Below, piece after piece: positions 11,195-21,345 of a stretch of 64,000 nt of DNA. Source of the DNA: Macrothele yani (Eukaryota; Arthropoda; Arachnida; Araneae; Macrothelidae). Each line of letters starts with the position of its first letter. The first letter of the stretch is position 1. Both the position numbers and the translations under genes were made by a program. The stretch is from contig CM077007.1 of the NCBI GenBank assembly GCA_039090855.1, forward strand, positions 20,633,515-20,697,514. The letters run 5' to 3'. The notes below the pieces were generated by a model, which worked only from the letters and a program-made list of their open reading frames with translations, had not been told where the DNA came from and did not search any database.

Positions 11195-11470
11195 TTACGG
11201 GGAAACTTCGAAAGAACTGTTGGCTATCTGAACAGGACAGATACTCTGTACATACCCGGTGGCACGATATCTGAAACACAGGTGACGCCAGTAATAACGT
11301 AAAAGACGTATTGGATTCGTCATTCGGACAGACGAAGCACAGATGTGAGGCAGGCAATAGCCGCCTCCTCTACGAAAATCATAATGAACCCTACGCCGGA
11401 CGCTGCAAACATGCTTGAATGAAGTTTTTTTTTTTTTTTTTAAGATGCAGGAACGTTTGAAACGTGTCAA
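11195..11470 (-). pseudogene. LINE ORF1-like zinc-knuckle remnant
   Basis: The minus-strand frame contains CFRYRATGYVQSICPVQ, which resembles a CCHC knuckle (C-x2-C-x4-H-x4-C) with the second Cys and the His lost. Its place upstream of the endonuclease fits a LINE ORF1. The surrounding residues are arginine-rich. Recognition is weak. Confidence 0.4.
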
Positions 11471-11724
11471 ATAATTTTGCCGTTAGATCTGAGGCTAGCC
11501 GTCAGAATGTTAGAATGAATTTCGGCTCGGGAGGAATGTTGGAGATCGTAACCTGCAACGGAACTGGTGTTTCACATCCAAGCCATCAGTCAACAATTTG
11601 TAACTGGGAAGCAAACAAAAGTAATCCTCTCGGAAAGAGCTACGAGAGGTACGGATTCCGGTGGAATGATCTTCTCATGGGCAGTTAAGTATAGTCGTCT
11701 ACTGTTGCGTCATCAAGTGGCGAT

Positions 11725-11949
11725 TTTTTTTTTTTTTTTTGATTGGAGGTTTAACGACCACCGTGAGCAACTCAATGGGCTATAAGCAGTCGCCCGTCCC
11801 TAATTTAGGGTCACTGGTTCCAGGGAAGGGAGAGAGCCAGTGCCGTAAGACAAACACAACATCCATGCCTGACCGGGATTCGAACCCGGACCCCTTACGG
11901 ACGAATGATCAGAGGCCAGCGCCTTAGACCACTGCGCCACCGGGGCGGC
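11725..11949 (-). mobile_element. SINE-1 copy with 11-bp TSD, minus strand
   Basis: Nearly full-length and well conserved. CAAGTGGCGAT at 11714-11724 is repeated at 11950-11960 with one base shared with the element end. High similarity to the 4552 and 5101 copies suggests a fairly recent insertion. Confidence 0.9.
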
Positions 11950-12159
11950 CAAGTGGCGATAAGGCGATTCCGCGCTTGCGGTGTCAAGTATTGTTATGGA
12001 TTGTTCAAGACTTCCGTTTGTTTTACTATAGTTAATGGACGAAGAAGTTAAGCTCACCAAACTGAATTTCGGCATCTGGCCAGGTGAAGGATTAGTCGAT
12101 CAAGGACAGGTCGATCCAGCGGAAGCAGCGCCGACCTAGGTCTTGGTAGTTGGCAGGGG

Positions 12160-12330
12160 CGCTCCACACTGAGAAAAAAGTTTGTTTGAAACAAAATAAT
12201 TTTGTTGAGCTGTTTTGTCGATTTATTTTGTTCCTTCAGCAGAACTCCATCGGAATTGTTTTGTTGGCAACACAAAATTATTTCGTTGGCTATATTTTGT
12301 TAATTCAACTATATGGAGGTGTCATCGACC
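12160..12330. repeat. AT-rich MITE-like fragment ending in CACTGAGAAAAA
   Basis: Starts CACTGAGAAAAAAGTTTGTT and is rich in TTTTGTTGA/TCAACAAAA words shared with the foldback cluster at 14110-15207, whose right end is the reverse complement (CGTTTTTCTCAGTG). Probably an end or a diverged copy of the same non-autonomous family. Confidence 0.55.
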
Positions 12331-12655
12331 TTACGCCAAAGCGCACGTGATTACTAGGTAAGAATTTCTAATATATCTTAATAATTCCGACGTATTTTTA
12401 TGCTAGTGTTTATTGTGTGTTATTTTGGTTGGATTCAGTGAATTTTAGTGATAATTCGGCCTCGCTTTGTAGACTCATAATTACAATGAACACGACAGAA
12501 TCCGCATCTTATTAGATGCACAGGGGCAGATATTAAATTTAAACCCATATTTCTGATAAAGCAATAATGCATTTCTCATAACGGCCTGCGGTTCCTGATC
12601 GCAAATAAAAATTTGCACGTGAGGTAATGATAAGAGTTGTAATTTATGCACAGAG
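12331..12655. other. AT-rich spacer, nothing recognised
   Basis: No coding frame, repeat end or RNA signature seen between the MITE-like fragment and the solo LTR. Confidence 0.5.
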
Positions 12656-13484
12656 TGTTAACAAGTTCGTTCTTATCTTTCTTCTAGTTGTTAACTTGTA
12701 ATTGCTAATAACTCCGTAGTGGTTGATGATGATAGTAATTAATACGTAGTAACCAAATGAAAATAATTGTATGCAAATAATTCTTGCGATTGGTAAATAT
12801 GTCTAAGAAACTTTTCTTCTTTTCTTCATTTAATTGCCTGCAAAGGTTGTCTGTTAGCTGTGCTATATTTCATAACTCTCCCGCTTAAAAACTCCAATTC
12901 CTTTTTTCTTAAGTCCTGCTTTCCTTCATCTCTCGCGCTGTCGTGAAATCCCCTGATCTCTCGTTCCACCTAAGACCTCCCAGCCTACCCTGGGGCAATT
13001 ACCTCTTCGTACTTTTCGTGACCGCTCGCTTCCTAAACCTAGAGACAACTGTCTTCTCGCCTCCTTCTCCCCTGTCTCCCAAAAATGCCCTTAAGAATAT
13101 CCTAAAATTCCCCGTGAGAAAGAACCACACCGCCCTCGGTAAATCTCAAGCCTCAAAGTAAAATGTGAGCGGCTAGTGCATTATTCGGTCGCATTGAAAT
13201 TGAAACCTGAAAAGCATCAAAAGAGGCGCGATAGAGTTAATCTTCATTCAACATACAATGTGCAATACAATTATTCTGCACCGGCAAAGTGGCCATAGGA
13301 AAAAAAAGACACATTGTCGTCTTAGCAAATTAACCGTGCATCCGGTGTCTAATGGGGAACTGACTCTGAGAAATTTCTCTCACACTTTGTGGAGACAAAG
13401 GAAGCAGAGCACGAGATGGAATAAAAGTTGCAATATTGAGATTTTATATGAAATCCTACAGCCTAGTATAAAATCTCTGTAACA
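12656..13484 (-). mobile_element. Solo LTR of LTR family 2, TSD AGAG
   Basis: 829 bp, TG...CA bounded in LTR orientation (minus strand), flanked by AGAG at 12652-12655 and 13485-13488. It matches the two LTRs of the element at 20510-23844 over nearly its whole length. Solo LTRs come from recombination between the two LTRs of an integrated element. Near 13265-13306 it carries a foreign stretch not in the other LTRs, shared with 14039-14071. Confidence 0.9.
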
Positions 13485-13813
13485 AGAGCTTGATTTCACG
13501 TATAGGTTTATATACAGTGTGTTTCAAATTTCGTGCGGCAACCAAAGATTGCTTGGTGATAGTACCCTGAAACATACAGAACGGTTAAAAAAAAATTACG
13601 ATTTTTTTTTGTCTTACCAAAAATGTCAAAATTTTTGTTTCATCAAAAAACTAAGGAAAGCATTTAAAAAGAAATCGGATTTATAAACTTGTTACACACG
13701 CACCAAAATAGTGGCAATGCATCGTTATATCAGGTACAAATCGTCCGCGAACATTCCAGAAAATAATAAACTCACCTTCAAATCCTGAATTCGCAAATAA
13801 AAATTTGCTTGCA

Positions 13814-13890
13814 AGGGCAGGTATAGTCGAGTGATTACCACGCGTAGTTCCCGAACTAAGGGTCTCAGGTTCGATTCCGCTCGGTGAGAG
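13814..13890 (+). repeat. tRNA-like sequence, possible SINE head
   Basis: GGTATAGTCGAGTGATTACC and a B-box-like CAGGTTCGATTCC occur with tRNA spacing. The acceptor arm does not pair well, so it is not a functional tRNA. Another B-box-like element (CTGGGTTCGATTCCTGG) sits at about 14518-14534. Confidence 0.4.
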
Positions 13891-14109
13891 ATTTTTCGCT
13901 GGCTCTGAAAAAATTTCCTCGTGACGTAACAACGTCTAAATTCATTTAAACACCACTAGAAAGTAAGTACGTCGGGGAAAATTAAAATACGGCGGGGGAA
14001 AAAATGGCGGACACACATGGTCGAAGGGCATCGCCTAAAATTCTGCACCGGCAAAGTGGCCATAGGAAAAAAAGGTTAGGGACAAAGTGGCCCAGCTACG
14101 TAAATCTTA

Positions 14110-15207
14110 AATTTTTTGAAGCAAGAAATTACTGTGTCACGATAACAATATGTTTGGTTGCAGCAACTAAACGTTTTATCACGATAACAATACATATCGT
14201 TGTAAATTCCCAAAAATCGACCTAGGCATTTTGTTAAATGAACAAAACGTGTCATGATAATAATAAATTTCGTAGAATCAACAATAATTTTCCACAAAAT
14301 AAATTTGTAAGTTCAACAAACATTTTTGTTGACTGTATATCGATTAAATTTTTTGGTTGATTCAACAATTTTTATGCTGAATTAACAAAACGTTTTTATC
14401 AGTGCAAGCGGAATTTCAAGAAATACGCAGCACCCAGAGGCCACGTTCAGCGGGCAGCAGGCAGGAAGCCCTAATCAAATTTTACGGTAAATAAGTTATC
14501 ACAGACATGGAAGACCCTGGGTTCGATTCCTGGTGGCGGCCAATGAGAATTTTTCCGTGACTCACTTATAAACGTGTAAAGAGCGATGACTTCTGTTTGA
14601 TGTTCCTAGTCCACGTCAAGTGTCTGTGTTAGTTGATTCTACAAAATTTATTATTATCATGACACATTTTGTTCATTTAACAAAATGCCTAGGTCGATTT
14701 TTGAGAATTTGTTTGATCCAACAAAACATATTGTTTCACGATAACAATATGTTTTGTTGGATCAAACAAACAAATTCCCCAAAATCGACCTAATTATTTT
14801 GTTAAATGAGCAAAATGTTTTGTCGTGATAACAATAAATTTTGTTAAATCAACAATAATTTTCAACAAAATAATTTTGCAAATTCAACAAAAAATTTTGT
14901 TGACTGTATATCGACAAAATGTTTTGTTGCTGCCACAAAACATATTGTGTCACGATAACAATATGTTTTGTTGCATCAACAAAACATTTTGTCATGATAA
15001 CAATATATTTTGTTGGATCAAACAAATTCCCCAAAATCGACCTAATCATTTTGCTAAATGAACAAAATGTTTTGTCGTGATAACAATAAATTTTGTTAAA
15101 TCAACAATAATTTTCAACAAAAAAATTTTGCAAATTCAACAAAAAAATGTGTTGACTGTATATCGACAAAATGTTTTGTTGAATTAACAAAACGTTTTTC
15201 TCAGTGT
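14110..15207. repeat. AT-rich foldback/MITE cluster
   Basis: Repeated modules around CACGATAACAATATGTTTTGTTG and CCCCAAAATCGACCTAAT occur in both orientations. A large palindrome spans about 14640-14845. Its centre has perfect 21-base arms (14715-14735 and 14743-14763) around a 7-base loop. The right arm is then repeated in direct orientation at about 14955-15207. The cluster ends in CGTTTTTCTCAGTG; another end-like sequence (CGTTTTTATCAGTG) is at about 14392-14405. About 14406-14635 inside the cluster is not palindromic and is unrecognised. No transposase, so non-autonomous. Confidence 0.75.
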
Positions 15208-15389
15208 AAATATTCTCGGCACGTTTATTTTTTAGTAAAAATAAGTAATTATAGAGTCAGTAGACAAAACATTAGGGATAGGGGTGTTGGGTTGTTCACA
15301 TGAGCATCCCCCGTGCAGTGTGGAAAAGACACAAACTAAACGCAGGCGATAAGTAGGCGGACAGCTGGACTTCCCAACAGTGTATCGCA

Positions 15390-16140
15390 ACTGACGAACA
15401 TGGGTCAGCGTGGTGATGATCTCAGCGACTTTTATATCGTTGACGCATTGTCGGCGCAAAGCAGATAAGGCATTCTCTCTCCCAAGTGGTAAGAACCGTA
15501 GGGTTCCTGAGAGCAATCGTATCAAGGGTGTACCGCGAGTATACCATCGACGGACGTACTAGCGCCCAGAGACCAAGCGGTGGCCGACCACACGCCATTG
15601 ATGACAGGGGTCGACGTAGACTCTCCAAGCTCGTAAAGATTGACCGTTAAGCAACGGCGGCGCATATCACATCCAGGTTAAATGCCGGAGGCCCAAGTAT
15701 CGTCAGCGAAAAAACGGTACGGTGCTCGCTGCACACCCTGGGCTGCGGGAGCCGACGCCTTATTCCAGTGCCACTGTTGACTGTTAGTCATCATACATTA
15801 CGTCTCGCCTTGTGCCGGAAATGGACCTCTGCATAGCGCCGCGTGAAGTGGTCAGATGAATCCCGTTTACAGGTGTACCGAGTTGACGACAGCGTGCGTG
15901 TATGGCGTCGGCAGCAAGAGGCCATGGCCCCGTCGTGCCAGGTCGTCTCTGCTCATGGCATGGGGTGGCTCTTGGTGGTTTGGGGAGCCTTTTCATGAGA
16001 CAATTTAGGTGCCTTACTGTGTCTGGAGAGGTTCTTAACCGCTACACGCTTTCGTGGCCTTTCGGCATCCTGCGGCCAGTGGCCTGTTTCAGCAGCACAG
16101 TGCGTCGCCCCACCGGGCCGCAACCACAGAGGCATGGATC
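15390..16140 (+). pseudogene. Tc1-like transposase fossil
   Basis: Reading across frames on the plus strand: DLSDFYIVDAL (first helix-turn-helix), then SVSQVVRTVGFLRAIVSRVYR-like text, then GGRPHAIDDRGRRRLSKLV, then ATAAHITSRLNAGG and TVRCSLHTLGCGSRR (second DNA-binding part). After that come the W-G-A-F-S block and QQHSASPHRAATTEAW, where the family has QQDNA-PHRA, so the second catalytic Asp is lost. The C-terminal third is missing. Many frameshifts; inactive. Confidence 0.75.
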
Positions 16141-16169
16141 AAGGTACACTCATGAGAGTTTCGAACCAT

Positions 16170-16250
16170 AGAGTGACCTTCAAGGTCCGCGGATTTGAAC
16201 CCTGCGGACCTTGAAGGTAGAGTGACCTTCAAGGTCCGCGGATTTGAACC
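16170..16250. repeat. Hairpin plus direct repeat at an RTE boundary
   Basis: ACCTTCAAGGTCCGC (16176-16190) and its exact reverse complement (16204-16218) form 15-bp arms. A roughly 31-base unit starting AGAGTGACCTTC occurs at about 16170 and again at about 16220. It abuts the 3' edge of the RTE fragment that starts near 16245. Confidence 0.8.
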
Positions 16251-16413
16251 AAGTTCCTCTTCTTATCTGTCCTGGTTATACCAAGCATGCACCTCTCCAT
16301 GCTACTTTGAGTTGTCTGCAGCCTTTGTATGCCTCTTTTTGTTAAGGTCCACGTCTCTACAGCATACGTAAGCACTTGGAAGGATGCATTGATCAAACAC
16401 TTTTCTTTTAAGA
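16245..16413 (-). pseudogene. RTE LINE fragment, part 3 of 3 (C-terminal)
   Basis: Minus-strand text VLTYAVETWTLTKRGIQRL and MERCMLGITRTDKKR matches the C-terminal region of the RTE RT ORF at 24490-26202. It stops at 16413, where LTR element 1 is inserted, and continues collinearly at 20303. The last four bases (AAGA, 16410-16413) are the insertion TSD. Confidence 0.9.
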
Positions 16414-17724
16414 TGTTATATCTTTTATTTTGAACAAATTTATTATAAGAATAATCATATGTTATAAACAAATATTTAACCACTTCACCATAGTTATCTT
16501 CAAACGTTAATCGGTACCAACGTCACATTCCAATACGGAACACGTTTTAAAGTTATGAACAATGGCACACGTGTTAATGCTATTCACTGGAACACGTATT
16601 ACTGTCATCAATGTTAAATACAAGGTGTTAATTTTATTGTTATATTTATTATTATGAACAAATTATAGGTGCATCAATTACAGATCATTTACCGATTAAA
16701 TTTACTTTATCGTGCCTTTTTATAACTATGGGACTTTTGTTCTACAGTGATCGTATATGGACAAAAACGTGCCCCTTTATATGTATTGGCATATAATAAA
16801 GCACGGCGTTGTGATTCACCTTTATCCCGTCACTGGAATGGTTGGGGAGTAAAGGTGCCGCTCGTGAAAGAAATCAGAAACATAAACACATATCTTGTTT
16901 TACACATACCTTAACTTATGTCTTGTGTGATTATAAGGAAAACAAACAGGAATCTTATGTGGAAGTAATCAAAATAGTTTAATACGTGAGAATTAGGAAC
17001 ACTAAGGTACCACGTGCGTGGGTGCAGCCGTTAACAATACCTTACACATAAAATTTACTCTTATTCCGATTTTTCTCTATAACGTCTCCGATCATTTCTA
17101 CATGCATCTATCTATATATATAAGTGCAAAGCTTAGTGATTCATTTTACTTCTAGTTCCTTTTCTCCTATGCTTTACCTAAATGTTTTACCTAGCTAACT
17201 GGGTTTTCATTGTTTGATCATGACCAATACACACGCCACGTGCTCTAAGTAGGTTTATGAATAAATTTAAGCAAGTACATGCAATAACAGGGAAAAGGAA
17301 AAATAACTTAACTGGTATTTCCATATGTCTTTCAGGTTTTCAATCCAAATCTTTATCCAATTGTCAGCGCTGGCAGTACTTCATCTATCTCTCGTCATAT
17401 CGCTCGACGATCCGCTACCCACGTCTGTTCCTTGTCGCTACTCGCACTCCACCCTCTTGACCAGTGAAAACCCCTGACCTTCTGAGCTTCACCTTGTCCG
17501 CTGATGTCAAGGTCACTTGACCTTCTGAGGGGTTCATCTATTCCGTCAGGTGAACGTTACTTCGCTCCCTTCTTGGGAACTGACCTTCAACTTTTCCGAC
17601 CCCCTATATCCCCTGGGGCCTAAGTATCGTCTCAAGGCTTGAGATTGCCTCTCGCTATCCCCTGGGGCTATCTATGCACGTGCATGTTGGACTAAATTTA
17701 TTTTAAATAATTTTATTTCCAACA
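16414..17724 (-). repeat. 3' LTR of LTR element 1
   Basis: 1311 bp, virtually identical to 18989-20302. In element orientation it starts TGTTGGAAATAAAATT and ends GATATAACA. It lies downstream of the polypurine tract, hence the 3' LTR. Confidence 0.95.
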
Positions 17725-17734
17725 TTCCTCCCTT
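17725..17734 (-). other. Polypurine tract of LTR element 1
   Basis: On the minus strand AAGGGAGGAA is directly adjacent to the LTR start. This is the plus-strand DNA priming site in LTR-element replication and fixes the element's orientation. Confidence 0.85.
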
Positions 17735-18911
17735 ACCAGATGTAATCTTTATGGGGGGCCAAAAGGAATGCTGGTGGAAAAACTACACGCACGGATAGAC
17801 TACTCCATCCTTACCTAGTAATCCTCTATCTTTTTCCTCATGTGCACTTATATATACATATAGCAATGAAATTATATAAAATATTCATAATCACACATAT
17901 ACACAATACACTTTTCAAACACAAAAATTAATTAACTGTTACGGTCCTGCACCCACAATACATATCTAAAAATTATCAATTCAGTGATACTGCTGGCATC
18001 TGAAGCTTACATGCACGTGTCGTTTAGTACACTTTGAGCTGTTGCTGACCAAGTATCAGTAACAAATTTAACTGCCAAACGCTTTTCCGTTTGTTTGTTT
18101 GCTTTTATATTAAAAATTTTTTTTTTATTGTCATTGTCCACGTCCACCGATTCTTGAGTTTTATTGTTTGACTTAATTTTTTTTTTCTGGTGGAAAGTAA
18201 GACAAAGGTGAAATTGTTCGATTTACGTTCAGTTCTGCGATTCACACACAATTCACACAAAAAGTTATCAGACATCAAACCAATATCACTGGCAGTTCGC
18301 AATATTTGGAGAACATTGTCACCTGATTTGTGCTTTTTATATGCTGGTAATAAAATTAGCTGTAGAACACTTAGCTCTGTACGTATATGTTTATCTAGGT
18401 ATTATTCGTCCACAGTCACCTATAGCATGGGTTATTCACCAAGGTCTCTTTGACCCTGGAACACAATAACAGCAAAATCATTTCACCTGTGTTTTATTCA
18501 TCTCTGCATGCGCCCTCATGGACAATGTCCTTTGTGCTTTTAAACACCACACCGCTCATCGGCCATACCGTTTTCACCACACCGTTCATCGGCCATACCG
18601 TTTTCACCACACCGTTCATCGGCCATACCGTTTTCACTACCTGTTGACCACACAGCACAACAAAGTCTTCGCTGTCAATGTAGCACTTTATTTAGTCTGT
18701 AGGTCATCCACATGAAAAAAAATGCGTTGCATTCAGAGTAATTACGACCATCCTTGGATACCCCAGCACGCTTACATTACGCATGCCACGTGCGATCCGT
18801 TCATTATTTTCAGAAGCTTGCATCATTACTTGAATATCCTCCTGTTGTTTGAGTTTGGGAAAAGAAAACGGTGTTTCAATCACTGCTGCACTCTAGTTCC
18901 CGTAGGAATAT
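17735..18911 (-). other. Interior of LTR element 1, no recognisable genes
   Basis: About 1.18 kb without any retroviral-type coding motif on either strand. The longest open frames are under 90 codons and resemble no known family. It contains a 30-bp tandem repeat at 18545-18634. Such interiors are typical of non-autonomous LTR elements that keep only packaging and priming signals. Confidence 0.7.
18545..18634. repeat. 30-bp tandem repeat, three copies
   Basis: Unit beginning CACCACACCGTTCATCGGCC repeats three times with one substitution. The unit length is divisible by three, so one plus-strand frame (18518-18715) encodes a repeated HTVHRPYRFH motif. That frame is antisense to the element, so coding is doubtful. 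Confidence 0.9.
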
Positions 18912-18987
18912 GGCCGTGATCGTCTAGTGGTTAGGACATTGCGTTGTGGCCGCAATAACCCAGGTTCGAATCCTGGTCACGGCACCA
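18912..18987 (+). tRNA. Full-length tRNA-His(GTG)-like sequence with G-1 and CCA at the LTR element primer site
   Basis: 18913-18984 folds as a complete 72-nt tRNA: acceptor GCCGTGA/TCACGGC, D arm, anticodon stem TTGCG/CGCAA with loop TTGTGGC (anticodon GTG, His), T arm CCAGG/CCTGG, discriminator A. It is preceded by an extra G at 18912 (the G-1 normally added after transcription to tRNA-His) and followed by CCA at 18985-18987. One base then separates it from the LTR. Its 3' 18 nt are the complement of the element's primer-binding site. A primer site normally matches only the last 8-18 nt, so the whole mature tRNA seems to have been copied in. Whether Pol III transcribes it is unknown; the B-box GGTTCGAATCC is intact. 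Confidence 0.85.
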
Positions 18988-18988
18988 A

Positions 18989-20302
18989 TGTTATATCTTT
19001 TATTTTGAACAAATTTATTATAAGAATAATCATATGTTATAAACAAATATTTAACCACTTCACCATAGTTATCTTCAAACGTTAATCGGTACCAACGTCA
19101 CATTCCAATACGGAACACGTTTTAAAGTTATGAACAATGGCACACGTGTTAATGCTATTCACTGGAACACGTATTACTGTCATCAATGTTAAATACAAGG
19201 TGTTAATTTTATTGTTATATTTATTATTATGAACAAATTATAGGTGCATCAATTACAGATCATTTACCGATTAAATTTACTTTATCGTGCCTTTTTATAA
19301 CTATGGGACTTTTGTTCTACAGTGATCGTATATGGACAAAAACGTGCCCCTTATATGTATTGGCATATAATAAAGCACGGCGTTGTGATTCACCTTTATC
19401 CCGTCACTGGAATGGTTGGGGAGTAAAGGTGCCGCTCGTGAAAGAAATCAGAAACATAAACACATATCTTGTTTTACACATACCTTAACTTATGTCTTGT
19501 GTGATTATAAGGAAAACAAACAGGAATCTTATGTGGAAGTAATCAAAATAGTTTAATACGTGAGAATTAGGAACACTAAGGTACCACGTGCGTGGGTGCA
19601 GCCGTTAACAATACCTTACACATAAAATTTACTCTTATTCCGATTTTTCTCTATAACGTCTCCGATCATTTCTACATGCATCTATCTATATATATAAGTG
19701 CAAAGCTTAGTGATTCATTTTACTTCTAGTTCCTTTTCTCCTATGCTTTACCTAAATGTTTTACCTAGCTAACTGGGTTTTCATTGTTTGATCATGACCA
19801 ATACACACGCCACGTGCTCTAAGTAGGTTTATGAATAAATTTAAGCAAGTACATGCAATAACAGGGAAAAGGAAAAATAACTTAACTGGTATTTCCATAT
19901 GTCTTTCAGGTTTTCAATCCAAATCTTTATCCAATTGTCAGCGCTGGCAGTACTTCATCTATCTCTCGTCATATCGCTCGACGATCCGCTACCCACGTCT
20001 GTTCCTTGTCGCTACTCGCACTCCACCCCTCTTGACCAGTGAAAAACCCCCTGACCTTCTGAGCTTCACCTTGTCCGCTGATGTCAAGGTCACTTGACCT
20101 TCTGAGGGGTTCATCTATTCCGTCAGGTGAACGTTACTTCGCTCCCTTCTTGGGAACTGACCCTTCAACTTTTCCGACCCCCTATATCCCCTGGGGCCTA
20201 AGTATCGTCTCAAGGCTTGAGATTGCCTCTCGCTATCCCCTGGGGCTATCTATGCACGTGCATGTTGGACTAAATTTATTTTAAATAATTTTATTTCCAA
20301 CA
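18989..20302 (-). repeat. 5' LTR of LTR element 1
   Basis: 1314 bp copy of the LTR. On the minus strand it is followed, after one base, by the tRNA-His-complementary primer site, so it is the 5' LTR. In-LTR open frames, such as 19831-20097, are duplicated in both LTRs and run antisense to the element, so they are not considered genes. Confidence 0.95.
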
Positions 20303-20509
20303 AAGACATAATGGCACATTGCTCTTGAACATTATGCTGTTTCTTCCAAAAGCTCTCCAGGCAAGTTTTGTACGCCGATTAATTTCTTCACCAATGTGAC
20401 CCTCACTTGATATCTGCTGTCCAAGATAAATGTTGGTATTGGTTATCTCCAGCTTTCCCTCATCAATTAATAAATCTTCATTTCTTGTAAAAGCATTGCA
20501 CATCACTTT
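20303..20509 (-). pseudogene. RTE LINE fragment, part 2 of 3
   Basis: Minus-strand text CNAFTRNEDLLIDEGKLEI, YLGQQISSEGHIGEEINRRT and LAWRAFGRNSIMFKSN continues exactly from part 1 (23845-24226) and into part 3 (16245-16413). It is the stretch between the two LTR insertions. TSD copies AAGA and CTTT lie at its two ends. Confidence 0.9.
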
Positions 20510-21345
20510 TGTTACAGAGATTTTGTACTAGGCTGTAGAATTTCATATAAAATCTCAATATTGCAACTTTTATTCCATCTCGTGCTCCCCTTCCTTTGTC
20601 TCCACAAAGCGTGAGAGAAATTTCTCAGAGTCAGTTCCCCATAAGATACCGGATGCACGGTTAATTTGCTAAGACAACAATGTGTCTGAGCTCAGTATAT
20701 GCACATTGTTTGTTGAATGGAGATTAACTCTATCGCGCCTCTTTTGATGCTTTTCAGGTTTCAATTTCAATGGTGCCGACTAATGCACTAGCCCTCACAT
20801 TTTACTATGAGGCTTGAGATTTACCGAGGGCGGTATGGTTCTTTCTCACGGGGAACTTTTCGGATATGCTTAAGGACATTTTTGGGTGACAGGGGAGAAG
20901 GAGGCGAGAAGACAGTTGTCTCTAGGTTTAGGACGCGAGCGGACACGAAAAGTACGACGAGGTGATTGCCCAGGGTAGGCTGGGAGGTCTTAGGTGGACT
21001 GGGAGGTCTTAGGTGGACTGGGAGGTCAGGGGATTTCACGACAGCGCGAGAAATGAAGGAAAGCAGGACTTAAGAAAAAAGGAATTGGAGTTTTAAGCGG
21101 GAGAGTTAGGAACTATAGGACAGCTAACGGACAACCTTTGCAGGCTATTAAATGAAGAAAAGAATAAAAGTTTCTTAGACATATTTACCAATCGCAAGAA
21201 TTATTTGCATACAATTATTATCATTTGATTATCACGTGTTAATTACTATCATCTTCAACTATACAAGACTTCTACTCAACTTTGGAGTTATTAACACTTT
21301 CAAGTTAATAACTAGAACAAAGATATAGCAACGAACTTGTTAACG
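20510..21345 (+). repeat. 5' LTR of LTR element 2
   Basis: 836 bp, starts TGTTACAG, ends AACG where the partner LTR has AACA. It contains an extra tandem copy of a 19-bp unit (CTGGGAGGTCTTAGGTGGA) at about 20980-21020. It is followed by AT and the primer-binding site. Confidence 0.9.

Larger units (their letters stand above)
6690..11470 (-). mobile_element. Decayed L1/Tx1-like LINE carrying several SINE-1 inserts
   Basis: Minus-strand coding remnants occur in LINE order from high to low coordinate: a zinc-knuckle-like ORF1 piece (11195-11470), an AP-type endonuclease (9472-10230), an RT palm remnant with VDD (about 7692) and a C-terminal piece (about 7480 down to 6695). The outer limits are estimates. 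The element is broken by many stops and by SINE-1 copies at 6876, 7828, 8164 and 9238. A Tx1/L1-type element is favoured because the endonuclease and the LNPAK motif after VDD resemble that group. Clade assignment needs alignment. Confidence 0.6.
16414..20302 (-). mobile_element. Non-autonomous LTR retrotransposon 1, very young
   Basis: Two direct repeats of 1311 and 1314 bp flank a 1264-bp interior. LTRs run TG...CA and the whole is bounded by the 4-bp duplication AAGA (16410-16413, 20303-20306) inside an RTE copy. On the minus strand the order is LTR, primer site complementary to tRNA-His, interior, polypurine tract AAGGGAGGAA, LTR. The two LTRs differ, as far as I can see, only in homopolymer lengths, which implies very recent insertion or sequencing noise. 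The interior has no gag, protease, RT or integrase, so it would need a helper element. Confidence 0.95.

Noticed and set aside
18190..18715. ORFs inside LTR element 1 as genes
   Set aside because: They run antisense to the element orientation set by PPT and PBS, and are short and motif-free.
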